The notes under the pieces were generated by a model. It searched no databases, had not been told where the DNA came from, and worked only from the letters and a program-made list of their open reading frames with translations. 64,000 nucleotides of DNA from the NCBI GenBank assembly GCA_949051815.1, contig CARQVR010000002.1:1-64000 (forward strand). The letters run 5' to 3'. Source of the DNA: an uncultured Lachnospiraceae bacterium (GTDB taxonomy: Bacteria; Bacillota; Clostridia; Lachnospirales; Lachnospiraceae). The position numbers and the translations under genes were made by a program. Numbering within the stretch: the first letter of the stretch is position 1; each line of letters starts with the position of its first letter. This document shows, piece by piece, positions 51,830-60,378 of this stretch.

Positions 51830-53410
51830 ATGCAGTTTTTGTCAGCCAATTTTGTAATATTATGGGTGATTTCCTTTGCCCTCTATTATCTGGCGCCGGT
51901 TAAGCGCCAGTGGATGATTCTGGCCGTGGCAAGCGGCCTGTTTTACGTGGCCGGAACGGGCGGGCTTCCAGTCGGGCTTTTGCTGACGGGGGCAGGCGCG
52001 TATGCGTGCGGTCTGTATTTAAAACGCAGTCTGGAGGCGCAGAAAGCGGCGCTTTCGGATCTTGCGGACAAAGAGCGGAAAAAGGCGGTGAAGGTGGGAT
52101 TTGAGAGGCGCAGAAAACGCGTTCAAATCCTTTATTTTGTGTTGAGCCTCGGCATCCTGCTTGGCACGAAATATATGGTGGTGATTTTACCCTTTTTACA
52201 GAAGGCGGGGCTGACCACACCGCTTGGAGACACGTTTTTTGCCCGCGTGGTGATGCCTTTGGGGATATCCTTTTATACGCTGACGGCCATCGGTTATGTG
52301 GTGGATGTGGGGCGGGAACAGTGCAGGGCGCAGGAAAATCCCGTCAGACTTTTCCTGTTTCTGGCTTATTTTCCGGCGATTACGCAGGGACCGTTCAACC
52401 GCTATGCGAAATTGCAGGGGGAGCTGGAGCGGGCGCATGTTTTTGATTATGAGAGAATGCTTTTCGGTGTACAGCGGTTTGTCTGGGGGGCGTTTAAAAA
52501 GCTGGTGATAGCGGACCGGATCAATCTTTTTGTGGGAAATGTGTTCGGGAGCGTGTCAGAGGGAGTGCCCGGCAGTATTTACGCGCTGGCGGTGGTTCTC
52601 TATATGCTGCAGCTCTACGCGGACTTTTCGGGATATATGGATATGGCGCTGGGAATCAGCGAGACGTTTGATATTTGTCTTCCGGAGAACTTTAAAAGAC
52701 CTTATTTTTCTAAGTCTGTGGCGGAATTTTGGCGCAGATGGCATATTACGCTGGGGACCTGGTTTAAGGATTATGTGATGTTCTCCTTTATCATGTCCGG
52801 AACAGGGCGCAAAATCGGCAAAAACGCGAAGAAAAGATGGCCGGGTATGGGTAAGCATGTGACCGGTATCATGGGGACAATGCTGGTCTGGCTGCTGACG
52901 GGTATGTGGCACGGCAGGACCGTAAGCTATCTTCTCTGGGGCGTCTATTACGGTGTCATTATGTGCGTTTCTCTCGTGCTGGAGGCACAGTACGGCGTAT
53001 GGAGGGAAAAGCTCCATATCAGGGAGGGAAAAGTGTACGGTTTCCTGACCATGGCCAGAACGTGGGTGATCGTCTTTTTGGCGGATGTGCTGATCCGCTC
53101 AGAGAGTCTTGCTCAGGCGGTTGGGATTTATCGGGCGCTCCTTTTGGATTTCCGGCTGAAAGAGGGGATCCTGAACGTCACGTCCTATGGACTTAGCAAG
53201 TACGGATTTCTGCTGCTGGCGGCCGTCTGTCTTTTGTGGCTTGCGGTTTCGGTCTGGGAGGAACGGGGGAAGGATGTGCGGCGGATGCTGGCTGCCTGTC
53301 CACTGGCACTAAGGTGGTGCTGTTATTACGGCGTGGCGCTGATTTTGCTGATTTCGGGAATTTACGGCGGAAGCTATGATACGGCGGCGTTCTTATACCA
53401 AAGTTTTTAG
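51830..53410 (+). CDS. MBOAT O-acyltransferase, DltB/AlgI-like
   Basis: A 526-residue multi-helix protein of the MBOAT family. Its N-terminal part is LSANFVILWVISFALYY. The middle contains PLGISFYTLTAIGYVVD and ADFSGYMDMALG, and RRWHITLGTWFKDYV is the conserved loop. His361 in LTGMWHG is the invariant catalytic histidine. MBOAT proteins such as DltB and AlgI transfer acyl groups across the membrane onto surface polymers. Here the likely donor is the carrier protein at 51551, possibly with an N-formyl-aminoacyl group. ATG 51830 follows GCGGAGGAG. The gene ends the Dlt-like cassette; the next gene is 42 bp later. Confidence 0.9.
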   Translation: MQFLSANFVILWVISFALYYLAPVKRQWMILAVASGLFYVAGTGGLPVGLLLTGAGAYACGLYLKRSLEAQKAALSDLADKERKKAVKVGFERRRKRVQILYFVLSLGILLGTKYMVVILPFLQKAGLTTPLGDTFFARVVMPLGISFYTLTAIGYVVDVGREQCRAQENPVRLFLFLAYFPAITQGPFNRYAKLQGELERAHVFDYERMLFGVQRFVWGAFKKLVIADRINLFVGNVFGSVSEGVPGSIYALAVVLYMLQLYADFSGYMDMALGISETFDICLPENFKRPYFSKSVAEFWRRWHITLGTWFKDYVMFSFIMSGTGRKIGKNAKKRWPGMGKHVTGIMGTMLVWLLTGMWHGRTVSYLLWGVYYGVIMCVSLVLEAQYGVWREKLHIREGKVYGFLTMARTWVIVFLADVLIRSESLAQAVGIYRALLLDFRLKEGILNVTSYGLSKYGFLLLAAVCLLWLAVSVWEERGKDVRRMLAACPLALRWCCYYGVALILLISGIYGGSYDTAAFLYQSF

Positions 53411-53452
53411 CGTAGGAGTGTTTTGGGATTCCCTGAAAAATGGAGGATTCGT

Positions 53453-54961
53453 GTGAGAGGAAAAAAAGCGGCGGAAATTCTGGTTTCGATAGCGTGCGTT
53501 ATTATAATAGCGGCTGTTATTGCTGTTTTCTCCGTGGGTGCGGGCTATACCGTTCTCAGCGGGGACGATTTTACGCATGGCGTGCGGGTGGGAGCGTTTC
53601 ATGTCTCGCTGCCGCAGTATTTTGCAGCGTCTCTTCTGTATGTGCAGGATCTGTATATGGACTGGCAGGGAACCTGGTTTTCCATGTTTTTGCAGGCCTT
53701 TCTCTCGCCGATCAATAATTTCGGCCTGCCCCAGCTACGGGCGGTGATGGTCGGAAACGCGCTGTTGTTTCTTGCTTCGCTGGCCGCTCTTTTGTGGGCG
53801 GGGCTGTCTTTTTTCAGGATGGAGACGGGTATGGGCGTCGGGGAGGCGGACAGATCCGGCGGGCAGACGGCAGGCGGGGGGAAAAGCCTTATGCCGTTTC
53901 GGGCGGTGATCCTCACGCTTTTCTTTTTGACGGTGGTGAATGCGGATGTCTACGAGGAAATTTATTTCTGGTTTTCCGGTGCGGTGGCGTACAGTATGCC
54001 CTTTTCTCTACTGCTGTTTGCGCTTGCGCTGTTTCTTCTTATAAATAAGGGGGAGGGCTGCCTGCGCAGGAAAAAAGTGTGGGCGGGAATAGCGGCGGCT
54101 CTTTTGTTTCTGTCTTCCGGCGGATCTCTGGCGGTGGCGGGCGTGGGATGCTATACGGCGCTGATGCTGACGGCGGTGTTTTTCCTCTCAACGGGGAAGG
54201 TGTCCCGGTATAATCTGGCTGTTTTTGCGGCAGGCTTGGCCGGTGCGCTGATCAATGCGGCCGCGCCCGGCAATTTTTCCAGACATGACGGGACGGCGGG
54301 GGAGGGTCTGCATTTCGGACAGGCCATTGCTTACACCGTGCGGATGTTTATGGAAGAATCGGGCAGACTGTTTCGGGAGACGATACTCGGACTTGTCTTT
54401 CTCCTGCTGGTCGCGGCGGGCGTATATTTGTCGGGAAGATGTAAGATCGCGCTTCGGGAATACGGCCTTGCCACAGTGTTTGCGCTTCCCGCGGGGCTTG
54501 TAGCGTATTTTCCCGTGGCACTCGGTTATGGCGGGTATTATGTGCCAAACAGATGTTATTTTATAATAGACGCGGCATTGGTGGTTTCGCTTCTGAATCT
54601 GGCGCTGTTTCTGGGCGTCTGCTGTCACAGGCTCGGGGGCCTGCCGTCGGATGGGCGCACGATGACGGTATTGCTTTACGTTTGTCTGGCGGCGCTTGTC
54701 GTCACGCCCCTGACCGTGGAGGAGCTGCCTCTTTACCGTGTGGCGCGCTATGTACACAACGGAAGCTACAGCGATTATTACGATAAGTGTGCCGCGATTT
54801 ACGACTATCTGGAAACCTGTCCGGAGGAGGATGTGGAGCTGGAAATGCCGGAATATATCGAGGACTTTGAGTGTTTTTATATTGACGCGGATGAGACGGG
54901 CTGGGTGAATCAGGGCATTGCCGCGTACTATGGAAAGCGGTCCGTGCGGCGGGCGCAGTAG
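53453..54961 (+). CDS. DUF6056-like polytopic membrane protein, GT-C-like
   Basis: A 502-residue protein with about ten helices. VLSGDDFTHGVRVGAF (Asp38-Asp39) lies after the first helix, followed by DLYMDWQGTWFSMFLQ. The VNADVYEEIYFWFSGAVAY block is a conserved-looking core segment. These features fit DUF6056-like GT-C proteins. A C-terminal soluble tail of about 70 residues ends the protein. Inferred role: transfer of a sugar from polyprenyl phosphate to the extracellular glycan. GTG 53453 is preferred because GGAGG (53442-53446) lies 6 bases upstream; TTG 53423 is also in frame. It is unrelated in sequence to the two DUF6020-like proteins. Confidence 0.68.
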   Translation: MRGKKAAEILVSIACVIIIAAVIAVFSVGAGYTVLSGDDFTHGVRVGAFHVSLPQYFAASLLYVQDLYMDWQGTWFSMFLQAFLSPINNFGLPQLRAVMVGNALLFLASLAALLWAGLSFFRMETGMGVGEADRSGGQTAGGGKSLMPFRAVILTLFFLTVVNADVYEEIYFWFSGAVAYSMPFSLLLFALALFLLINKGEGCLRRKKVWAGIAAALLFLSSGGSLAVAGVGCYTALMLTAVFFLSTGKVSRYNLAVFAAGLAGALINAAAPGNFSRHDGTAGEGLHFGQAIAYTVRMFMEESGRLFRETILGLVFLLLVAAGVYLSGRCKIALREYGLATVFALPAGLVAYFPVALGYGGYYVPNRCYFIIDAALVVSLLNLALFLGVCCHRLGGLPSDGRTMTVLLYVCLAALVVTPLTVEELPLYRVARYVHNGSYSDYYDKCAAIYDYLETCPEEDVELEMPEYIEDFECFYIDADETGWVNQGIAAYYGKRSVRRAQ

Positions 54962-55032
54962 CGGTTTTTTAAAAAGTATGGTAAACTTATTCAAAAGCAG
55001 AGAGGCAAAAAGCCATCAGAGCGGAGGAAAAT

Positions 55033-55791
55033 ATGTTTTCATTTGATGATTACCGGGAAATGATCAGGATTATAAAGTCCACAGGCCGCCAGTGCGGTTA
55101 CGCGGAAGCGCTTAAGAGAGATTCCTTTGTTATTATGCGCCACGACGTGGAATACAGTGTGGAGAGAGCGTGGCAGCTTGCCAGGGTGGAGCAGAGCATG
55201 GACTTTACATCCACTTTCTTTTTCCAGTGGACAAACAATTCTTATAATATTCTTTCACGCAAGAATATGGATATCATCAAGGACATGCATGAGAGAGGAC
55301 AGCAGATCGGTCTTCATTTCGCCCTGAACGGCATGACGGATATGGAACAGATCAGAAAGCGCATCCGCATGGAGATAGATATTTTAAGTGAGATGTTTGG
55401 GTTTGCGATCACGGAATTTTCGGTGCACAGGCCTTCCAATGACGTGCTCAGGGAAAATATCAAGCTGGACGGCCTGCTTAATGCGTATCAGGACGAGTTT
55501 TTCACCTACGCAGATAAAATAACAGACGATACTAAATTGGGCGTGAAATATATGTCGGACGCCAATCATATCTGGCGTTATGGTTATCCGGATGAGAAAA
55601 ATATCACAGGTTACGACAAGGTGCAGATTTTGACGCATCCGTTTGCGTGGTGTAAAGAGGGCTATGACAATTTCAATAATTATCGGGCGCTTATGCAGGA
55701 GAAGTATGAGGAGCTGGTGGAGTCTGTCGACAATGAATGTAAGGATTTCGGGGAATACAGGGAATATTTTATGGGTAAGGATGTGAGCTGA
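55033..55791 (+). CDS. polysaccharide-deacetylase-like protein
   Basis: A 252-residue cytoplasmic-looking protein with no signal peptide. FVIMRHDVEYS near residue 34 matches the NodB-fold metal motif (His-Asp) and GLHFALNG near residue 94 provides another His. The fold class (CE4) removes N- or O-acetyl groups from sugars; variants lacking a signal peptide work on soluble NDP-sugars or lipid-linked intermediates. It might deacetylate a sugar amine so that it can be formylated or aminoacylated. The GCGGAGGA site precedes ATG 55033. The stop at 55789-55791 is two bases before the ATG of the asparagine-synthetase-like gene, so the two are coupled. Catalytic residues beyond the motif were not all located. 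Confidence 0.65.
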   Translation: MFSFDDYREMIRIIKSTGRQCGYAEALKRDSFVIMRHDVEYSVERAWQLARVEQSMDFTSTFFFQWTNNSYNILSRKNMDIIKDMHERGQQIGLHFALNGMTDMEQIRKRIRMEIDILSEMFGFAITEFSVHRPSNDVLRENIKLDGLLNAYQDEFFTYADKITDDTKLGVKYMSDANHIWRYGYPDEKNITGYDKVQILTHPFAWCKEGYDNFNNYRALMQEKYEELVESVDNECKDFGEYREYFMGKDVS

Positions 55792-55792
55792 A

Positions 55793-57700
55793 ATGTGTGG
55801 GATATGCGGATACGTCAGAAGACGGGAGGTCACGCCCGGGCAGCTTAAAAAGATGAATGATACGATGTATCACAGAGGCCCTGACGACAGTGGGGAAGAG
55901 ATTTATACGCTGGACGGAGGCTATCGGGTGGGGCTTGCGCAGAGAAGACTGTCCATCATGGATCTGACGGCGCTTGGCCACCAGCCCATGCACTCGGCGG
56001 ATGGCCGCGTTGTTGTGGTCTATAACGGGGAAATTTATAATTTCAGAGAATTGAGAGAGGAATTGGCGGACTATCCCTTCCGGTCGGACTGCGATACGGA
56101 AGTTATCATAGCCGCCTATTTAAAATGGGGCCTTTCCTGCGTGAACCGGTTTAACGGGATGTTTGCCATCGCCCTTTTCGACAGGGAAGAGAAGGCGGTC
56201 TGGCTGATTCGTGACCGTATCGGCAAGAAGCCGCTCTATTACTGGTATGAGCAGGAGGAGCTTGTGTTTGCGTCCGAGCTGAAACCGATTATGGCCTGTC
56301 CGGACTTTCGGGGAGAGATAGACAGGGGCGTGCTCGCGCGCTATCTCTATCAGCAGTATATCAATGCGCCTGAGAGCGTCTATGAAAATGTATACAAGCT
56401 TGCGCCGGGCGCGGTTCTCAGGTTTCGGGACGGGCAGATTGACACGTGGAATTACTGGAGTGTGCGGGAAGCCTGTGAGAGCGCGGCAAAACAGCCGGTA
56501 AAAAGCTACGGGGAGGCGAAGGAGCAGTTGAAGTCGCTTTTGCAGCGCGCCGTGTCGCTTCGCATGATTGCGGACGTGCCCTTAGGGACATTTCTGAGCG
56601 GCGGCTATGACTCCTCGCTGGTGACGGCGATGGCGCAGGCGCATTCCGCAGAGTCTGTCAAAACTTTTTCTATCGGGTTTTATGAGGAGAATTACAACGA
56701 GGCGCCCTACGCCAGAGCGGTGGCGGACTATCTGGGAACGGATCACACGGAGCTGATGATCGGTGAGAAGGACATGCTGCAGATGGTGGAGAGCATTCCG
56801 GAATATTATGACGAGCCTTTTGCGGATCCGTCCCAGATTCCGACGATGCTGGTCTGCAAACTGGCCAGAGAGCAGGTGACGGTGGCCCTTTCCGGCGACG
56901 GCGGGGACGAGTTTTACTGCGGCTACAATATTTATGAGAAGGTGGCGCAGGCGCAAAAGCTGGATCTGCCGGGCGGCATGGTCCATACGCTGTGCGGTCT
57001 GCCGGGGGTAAGACGGTTTGGGCTGGAGGAAAAACTGCCCTTTAAGGTGCGGGTGATCGCCGGAAACAGAGACCGGGAGACGAAGACACAGTTTGGCGCG
57101 GGAAATTATCCGGGAATGGCGCGGGATATGGCAGGTGTGATGCCTTCTGGAAAGCGTGTGCTGCCGGTGCATTATCCTGTGGAGAGCACATACCCTGTCA
57201 GCGACTGGCAGATATGCAGGATGCTTCTGGATATGGACACATATCTGCCGGGGGATATTCTCTGTAAGCTGGACCGCGCGGCAATGAAGTATTCTCTGGA
57301 GACGAGATGCCCGATCCTTGATCCGGATGTGATGGCGTTTTCCTACCGGATTCCCCACTCCTATAAATATGCGGCGGGGGACAAAAAGCATATTCTGAAA
57401 GAGATTGCTTACGACTATGTGCCGAAGGAGTTGTTGGAGCGTCCGAAGAAAGGGTTTGGTGTGCCGCTTGATAAATGGCTGAGGGGATCGCTGAAAGAAC
57501 AATTGTTATCTTATGCGGATCCCAGCTTTCTGAAACGTCAAAATCTATTCGATGAACCGTATGTGTCAAGGATGGTAACGGACTACATGGAGACCGGTGA
57601 CAGGGGGCGCGGGACGGGAGAAAATTACTCCGGACTGGTCTGGGCCTTCTTTGTCTTCCAGCAGTGGTACACGCATTTTCATGAGAATGGTAACAAGTGA
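55793..57700 (+). CDS. asnB: AsnB-like glutamine amidotransferase
   Basis: A 635-residue class II amidotransferase. Cys2 follows the initiator Met (MCGICGYV), and the N-terminal glutaminase domain includes HRGPDDSG and YNGEIYN. The synthase domain has FLSGGYDSSLVTAM, the ATP pyrophosphatase motif with Tyr where Leu is more usual. AsnB makes asparagine from aspartate, but homologues in polysaccharide loci (such as WbpS) amidate uronic acids on nucleotide-sugars. Given the dehydrogenase at 35773 and a second AsnB at 60379, uronate amidation is the better guess. Its ATG is preceded by AAGGATGTGAGC, and it begins two bases after the deacetylase-like gene. Confidence 0.9.
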   Translation: MCGICGYVRRREVTPGQLKKMNDTMYHRGPDDSGEEIYTLDGGYRVGLAQRRLSIMDLTALGHQPMHSADGRVVVVYNGEIYNFRELREELADYPFRSDCDTEVIIAAYLKWGLSCVNRFNGMFAIALFDREEKAVWLIRDRIGKKPLYYWYEQEELVFASELKPIMACPDFRGEIDRGVLARYLYQQYINAPESVYENVYKLAPGAVLRFRDGQIDTWNYWSVREACESAAKQPVKSYGEAKEQLKSLLQRAVSLRMIADVPLGTFLSGGYDSSLVTAMAQAHSAESVKTFSIGFYEENYNEAPYARAVADYLGTDHTELMIGEKDMLQMVESIPEYYDEPFADPSQIPTMLVCKLAREQVTVALSGDGGDEFYCGYNIYEKVAQAQKLDLPGGMVHTLCGLPGVRRFGLEEKLPFKVRVIAGNRDRETKTQFGAGNYPGMARDMAGVMPSGKRVLPVHYPVESTYPVSDWQICRMLLDMDTYLPGDILCKLDRAAMKYSLETRCPILDPDVMAFSYRIPHSYKYAAGDKKHILKEIAYDYVPKELLERPKKGFGVPLDKWLRGSLKEQLLSYADPSFLKRQNLFDEPYVSRMVTDYMETGDRGRGTGENYSGLVWAFFVFQQWYTHFHENGNK

Positions 57701-57823
57701 AATTTGAAAAAACGAAAGGATAGCGAATGTTTTTTGAGAAAAAGCAGGAGAGAATTTTCAGAAAATAAGGTGAATTATCAACACATTCAAACAGACGAAA
57801 ATAAATGAGAATTTAATTAAGAA

Positions 57824-57855
57824 TGCAATTTCTGCCGTATTTTGGCGAAAATGCA
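57824..57855. other. hairpin in AT-rich gap before GT4
   Basis: TGCAATTTCTGCC (57824-57836) and GGCGAAAATGCA (57844-57855) pair with a few bulges around a 7-nt loop. The 57701-57913 spacer is A/T-rich with no T-tailed terminator and no clear -35/-10 pair, so a transcript break between the asnB and the next GT4 is possible but not shown. Confidence 0.4.
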
Positions 57856-57913
57856 GGAAAATAATTTAAAAACAGGTGTTTTTGTAGAAAAATGAAGGAA
57901 TTTATGCAAGACC

Positions 57914-59023
57914 ATGATTGAGAAAAACGAGCAAAAAAAAATAGCCTTCTATATTGGCTCTCTTCGCAAAGGCGGAGCAGAACGTGTGTTTGTAAATCTG
58001 GCCGATTACTTTCAGAAGGAAGGATATCGTGTCCTTATGGTGACACAATATCAGAAGGAGGAGGAGTATGATCTGCCGGATGGCGTGGAGAGAATCCTTT
58101 CCGATATCGGGGAAGAAAAAGTGTCCCCAAGCAGGGTGGTCAACTTCTTTAGAAGGCTCAATAAATTACATGTGATATGGAAAGAGCATAAACCGGATCT
58201 GGTGCTGTCCTGTATCGGAAAAAATAATTTTATGGCGGTTGTCACCACCATGGGGACGAAAACGAGGGCGGTGGTATCGGTAGTCGGGGAGGCAAAGGAG
58301 GAATATCCGTCCAAAGGGATGCGTATGCTGGCGGATTTCCTGTTTTCCCGCGCGGCGGGGGTTATTTTACAGACGGAGCGTTCCAGAAGCTTCTTTTGCA
58401 AAAAGGCAGGCGCGAAGGCCGTGATTCTGCCAAACTCCCTGAATCCTGTCTTTATCAGGCCCAGATATGAGGGCGTGCGGGAGAAGCGGATCGTGTCGGT
58501 GGGGCGCATGGACGCCAACAAAAACCACGAGATGCAGCTTCGCGCGTTCGCGGCTTTGAAAGACAAATATCCGGAATACACGCTTGTGATCTACGGGGAC
58601 GGGGAGCTGCGCTCTCATATAGAAGAGACGGCGGCGGCGCTTGGCATCAAAGAGCGGGTAGAACTTCCCGGCGTGGTGCAGGATGTGGCGGCGCGGATCG
58701 AGCGGGCGTCATTGTTTCTGCTGACTTCGTATTCGGAAGGCGTCTCCAATGCGCTCATTGAGGCGCTGGCGCTGGGACTGCCCGTGATTGCCACGGATGT
58801 GCCAAGCGGCGGCACGGAAGAACTGATGGAGGACGACGTAAACGGCCTGATCATTCCCGCAGGAGAACAGGCGGCGCTGGAGCGTGCGATGGACAGGCTT
58901 CTTGGCGATCCTGCCTGCGCGGACAGGCTTGGACGTGAGGCGGCCCGAATCCAGCAGAAACTTGCGCCGGAGCGTGTAAATCCGCTGTGGAAAGCGTATT
59001 TTGAAGAGCTGATGGAGAAATAG
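57914..59023 (+). CDS. GT4 glycosyltransferase
   Basis: A 369-residue GT-B transferase. IAFYIGSLRKGGAERVFVNL is the N-terminal motif, VSVGRMDANKNHEMQLRAF starts the donor domain, and EGVSNALIEALALGLPVIATDVPSGG has the Glu-x7-Glu signature. It is close in layout to the protein at 45026, so the two are probably paralogues. It acts in the cytoplasm on a lipid-linked glycan; the sugar is unknown. ATG 57914 has only a distant AAGGAA upstream. It stands after an AT-rich spacer and is followed by a second SGNH-type protein at 59089. Confidence 0.87.
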   Translation: MIEKNEQKKIAFYIGSLRKGGAERVFVNLADYFQKEGYRVLMVTQYQKEEEYDLPDGVERILSDIGEEKVSPSRVVNFFRRLNKLHVIWKEHKPDLVLSCIGKNNFMAVVTTMGTKTRAVVSVVGEAKEEYPSKGMRMLADFLFSRAAGVILQTERSRSFFCKKAGAKAVILPNSLNPVFIRPRYEGVREKRIVSVGRMDANKNHEMQLRAFAALKDKYPEYTLVIYGDGELRSHIEETAAALGIKERVELPGVVQDVAARIERASLFLLTSYSEGVSNALIEALALGLPVIATDVPSGGTEELMEDDVNGLIIPAGEQAALERAMDRLLGDPACADRLGREAARIQQKLAPERVNPLWKAYFEELMEK

Positions 59024-59088
59024 GAAGCGTCGGTTATGGCGGCATCGGGGAAACAGATAAATAACATATGGTATTAAAGGAGATTTCT

Positions 59089-60267
59089 GTGAATAAGGAT
59101 AAGCAGACGGATGAGAGAGCGTCCCAGCGTACAGAACAGGATAAGCGGGACGACAGAGATAAAAAAGATAACGGCCGGAACGGAAAAGGACGGCGCGAAG
59201 CGATGCAGGCGGTCGTCTTTGTGCTGCTGTTTTTCATCATACTTTTACCTGTGTCCTATATGGTGAGGACAAACGGCGATGTAAAGGATCGTTTTGCGGG
59301 ATTTTACGCGGAGAAGAAGGATTCGCTGGATATCGTGATGATCGGGTCCAGTCCGGTATTTCCCTATTATGCCGCGCCGAAGCTCTGGGGGGAGACGGGA
59401 ATCGCGATGTATCCGCTTTCTACCAATGTACAGCGGCCTGCGGCCATGCGCTATCTGGCGGAGGAGGCGGAGAAGTCACAGTCGCCCGCGCTCTATATAT
59501 TTGAGATGCGCATGTTTACGATGGAAGAGGCGGGATTGATGGAAAATATGGCCTATACCCGCGGTGTGACGGACAATCTGCGCCATTCTCCCCAGCGGAT
59601 CAGGACCATACGGGGACTGGTGCCGGAGGACGACGAGGAAGGCCGTTTAAGCTATTACTTTGACATTATGAAGTATCACACCAACTGGAAAATGCTGGCC
59701 CTTCCCTCGGAGTGGGCGAATATGTTTTACTGTCACAGACATCCTTTAAAGGGCTATACGTTCCGGGACGAGGTGGGGCCTCAGCCGAAACCCCTCTGCG
59801 GCGGCGCGGCGGGCGTTCTGGAAATACCAGAAGAGCAGGAGACATACCTGCGGGAGCTGCTCTCCTATTTGAAGGAGAACGGGCAGGAGGCGCTGTTTAT
59901 CGTCTCCCCCTACGGGGAATTGCCCGATGAGCAGCAGATGTTCAATTATATGGCAGGGATCGTGGAGGAAAGCGGCTACGCTTTCCTGAATATGAACGAT
60001 TACTATGATGAGATCGGCATTGTCTTTGAGGAAGATTTCGCGGATTATGGCAGCCATACCAATGCGGTTGGCGCGGAAAAGTGCACGGATTTCCTGAAAG
60101 AGTATCTGACGGCGCACTATGCGCTTCCCGACCATCGGGGAGACGCTTCCTACGATTCGTGGGATAAATCCTATGAGCTGTGGAAAATGAGGCAGGAGGA
60201 AGCGGTCGGGACGATCAGAGAGCGGATTGCGAACGGAGATTACGCACAATACGAAGAGTCGTTTTAA
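59089..60267 (+). CDS. SGNH-type membrane-anchored protein
   Basis: A 392-residue protein with a short charged N-tail, one membrane helix (about residues 40-60) and an extracytoplasmic SGNH-like domain. MIGSSPVFPYY bears Ser87, and DYGSHTNAVG near the C-terminus provides Asp319 and His323. Such proteins are often partnered with an MBOAT (AlgX/AlgJ or DltD role). The only MBOAT in view is 5.7 kb upstream, so it may be its second partner or use another protein. GTG 59089 is favoured because AAAGGAG (59076-59082) lies 6 bases away; ATG 59068 would add seven residues. The sequence is unlike the protein at 47956 outside the core motifs. Confidence 0.72.
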   Translation: MNKDKQTDERASQRTEQDKRDDRDKKDNGRNGKGRREAMQAVVFVLLFFIILLPVSYMVRTNGDVKDRFAGFYAEKKDSLDIVMIGSSPVFPYYAAPKLWGETGIAMYPLSTNVQRPAAMRYLAEEAEKSQSPALYIFEMRMFTMEEAGLMENMAYTRGVTDNLRHSPQRIRTIRGLVPEDDEEGRLSYYFDIMKYHTNWKMLALPSEWANMFYCHRHPLKGYTFRDEVGPQPKPLCGGAAGVLEIPEEQETYLRELLSYLKENGQEALFIVSPYGELPDEQQMFNYMAGIVEESGYAFLNMNDYYDEIGIVFEEDFADYGSHTNAVGAEKCTDFLKEYLTAHYALPDHRGDASYDSWDKSYELWKMRQEEAVGTIRERIANGDYAQYEESF

Positions 60268-60314
60268 TGCTCACAGCAAGGGGTGTTTTGCAAAGAACGA
60301 CTATGCTTCGTATG

Positions 60315-60338
60315 GGAGAATGCAAAAAAGCATTTTCC
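60315..60338. other. intergenic hairpin GGAGAATGC/GCATTTTCC
   Basis: A 9-bp stem (60315-60323 with 60330-60338, one G-T wobble) and an A6 loop. It lies between the SGNH gene and the second asnB. It resembles the hairpins at 2575-2599 and 51788-51815. Confidence 0.6.
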
Positions 60339-60378
60339 GCAGCCGTACTGAAAAGGGCTGGGAAAGGATAAATAACAT

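Noticed and set aside
54962..55032. Possible promoter (TGG-TAAACT near 54982) and T-run after the DUF6056-like gene
   Set aside because: No -35 at a suitable distance and no stable stem before the T-run.
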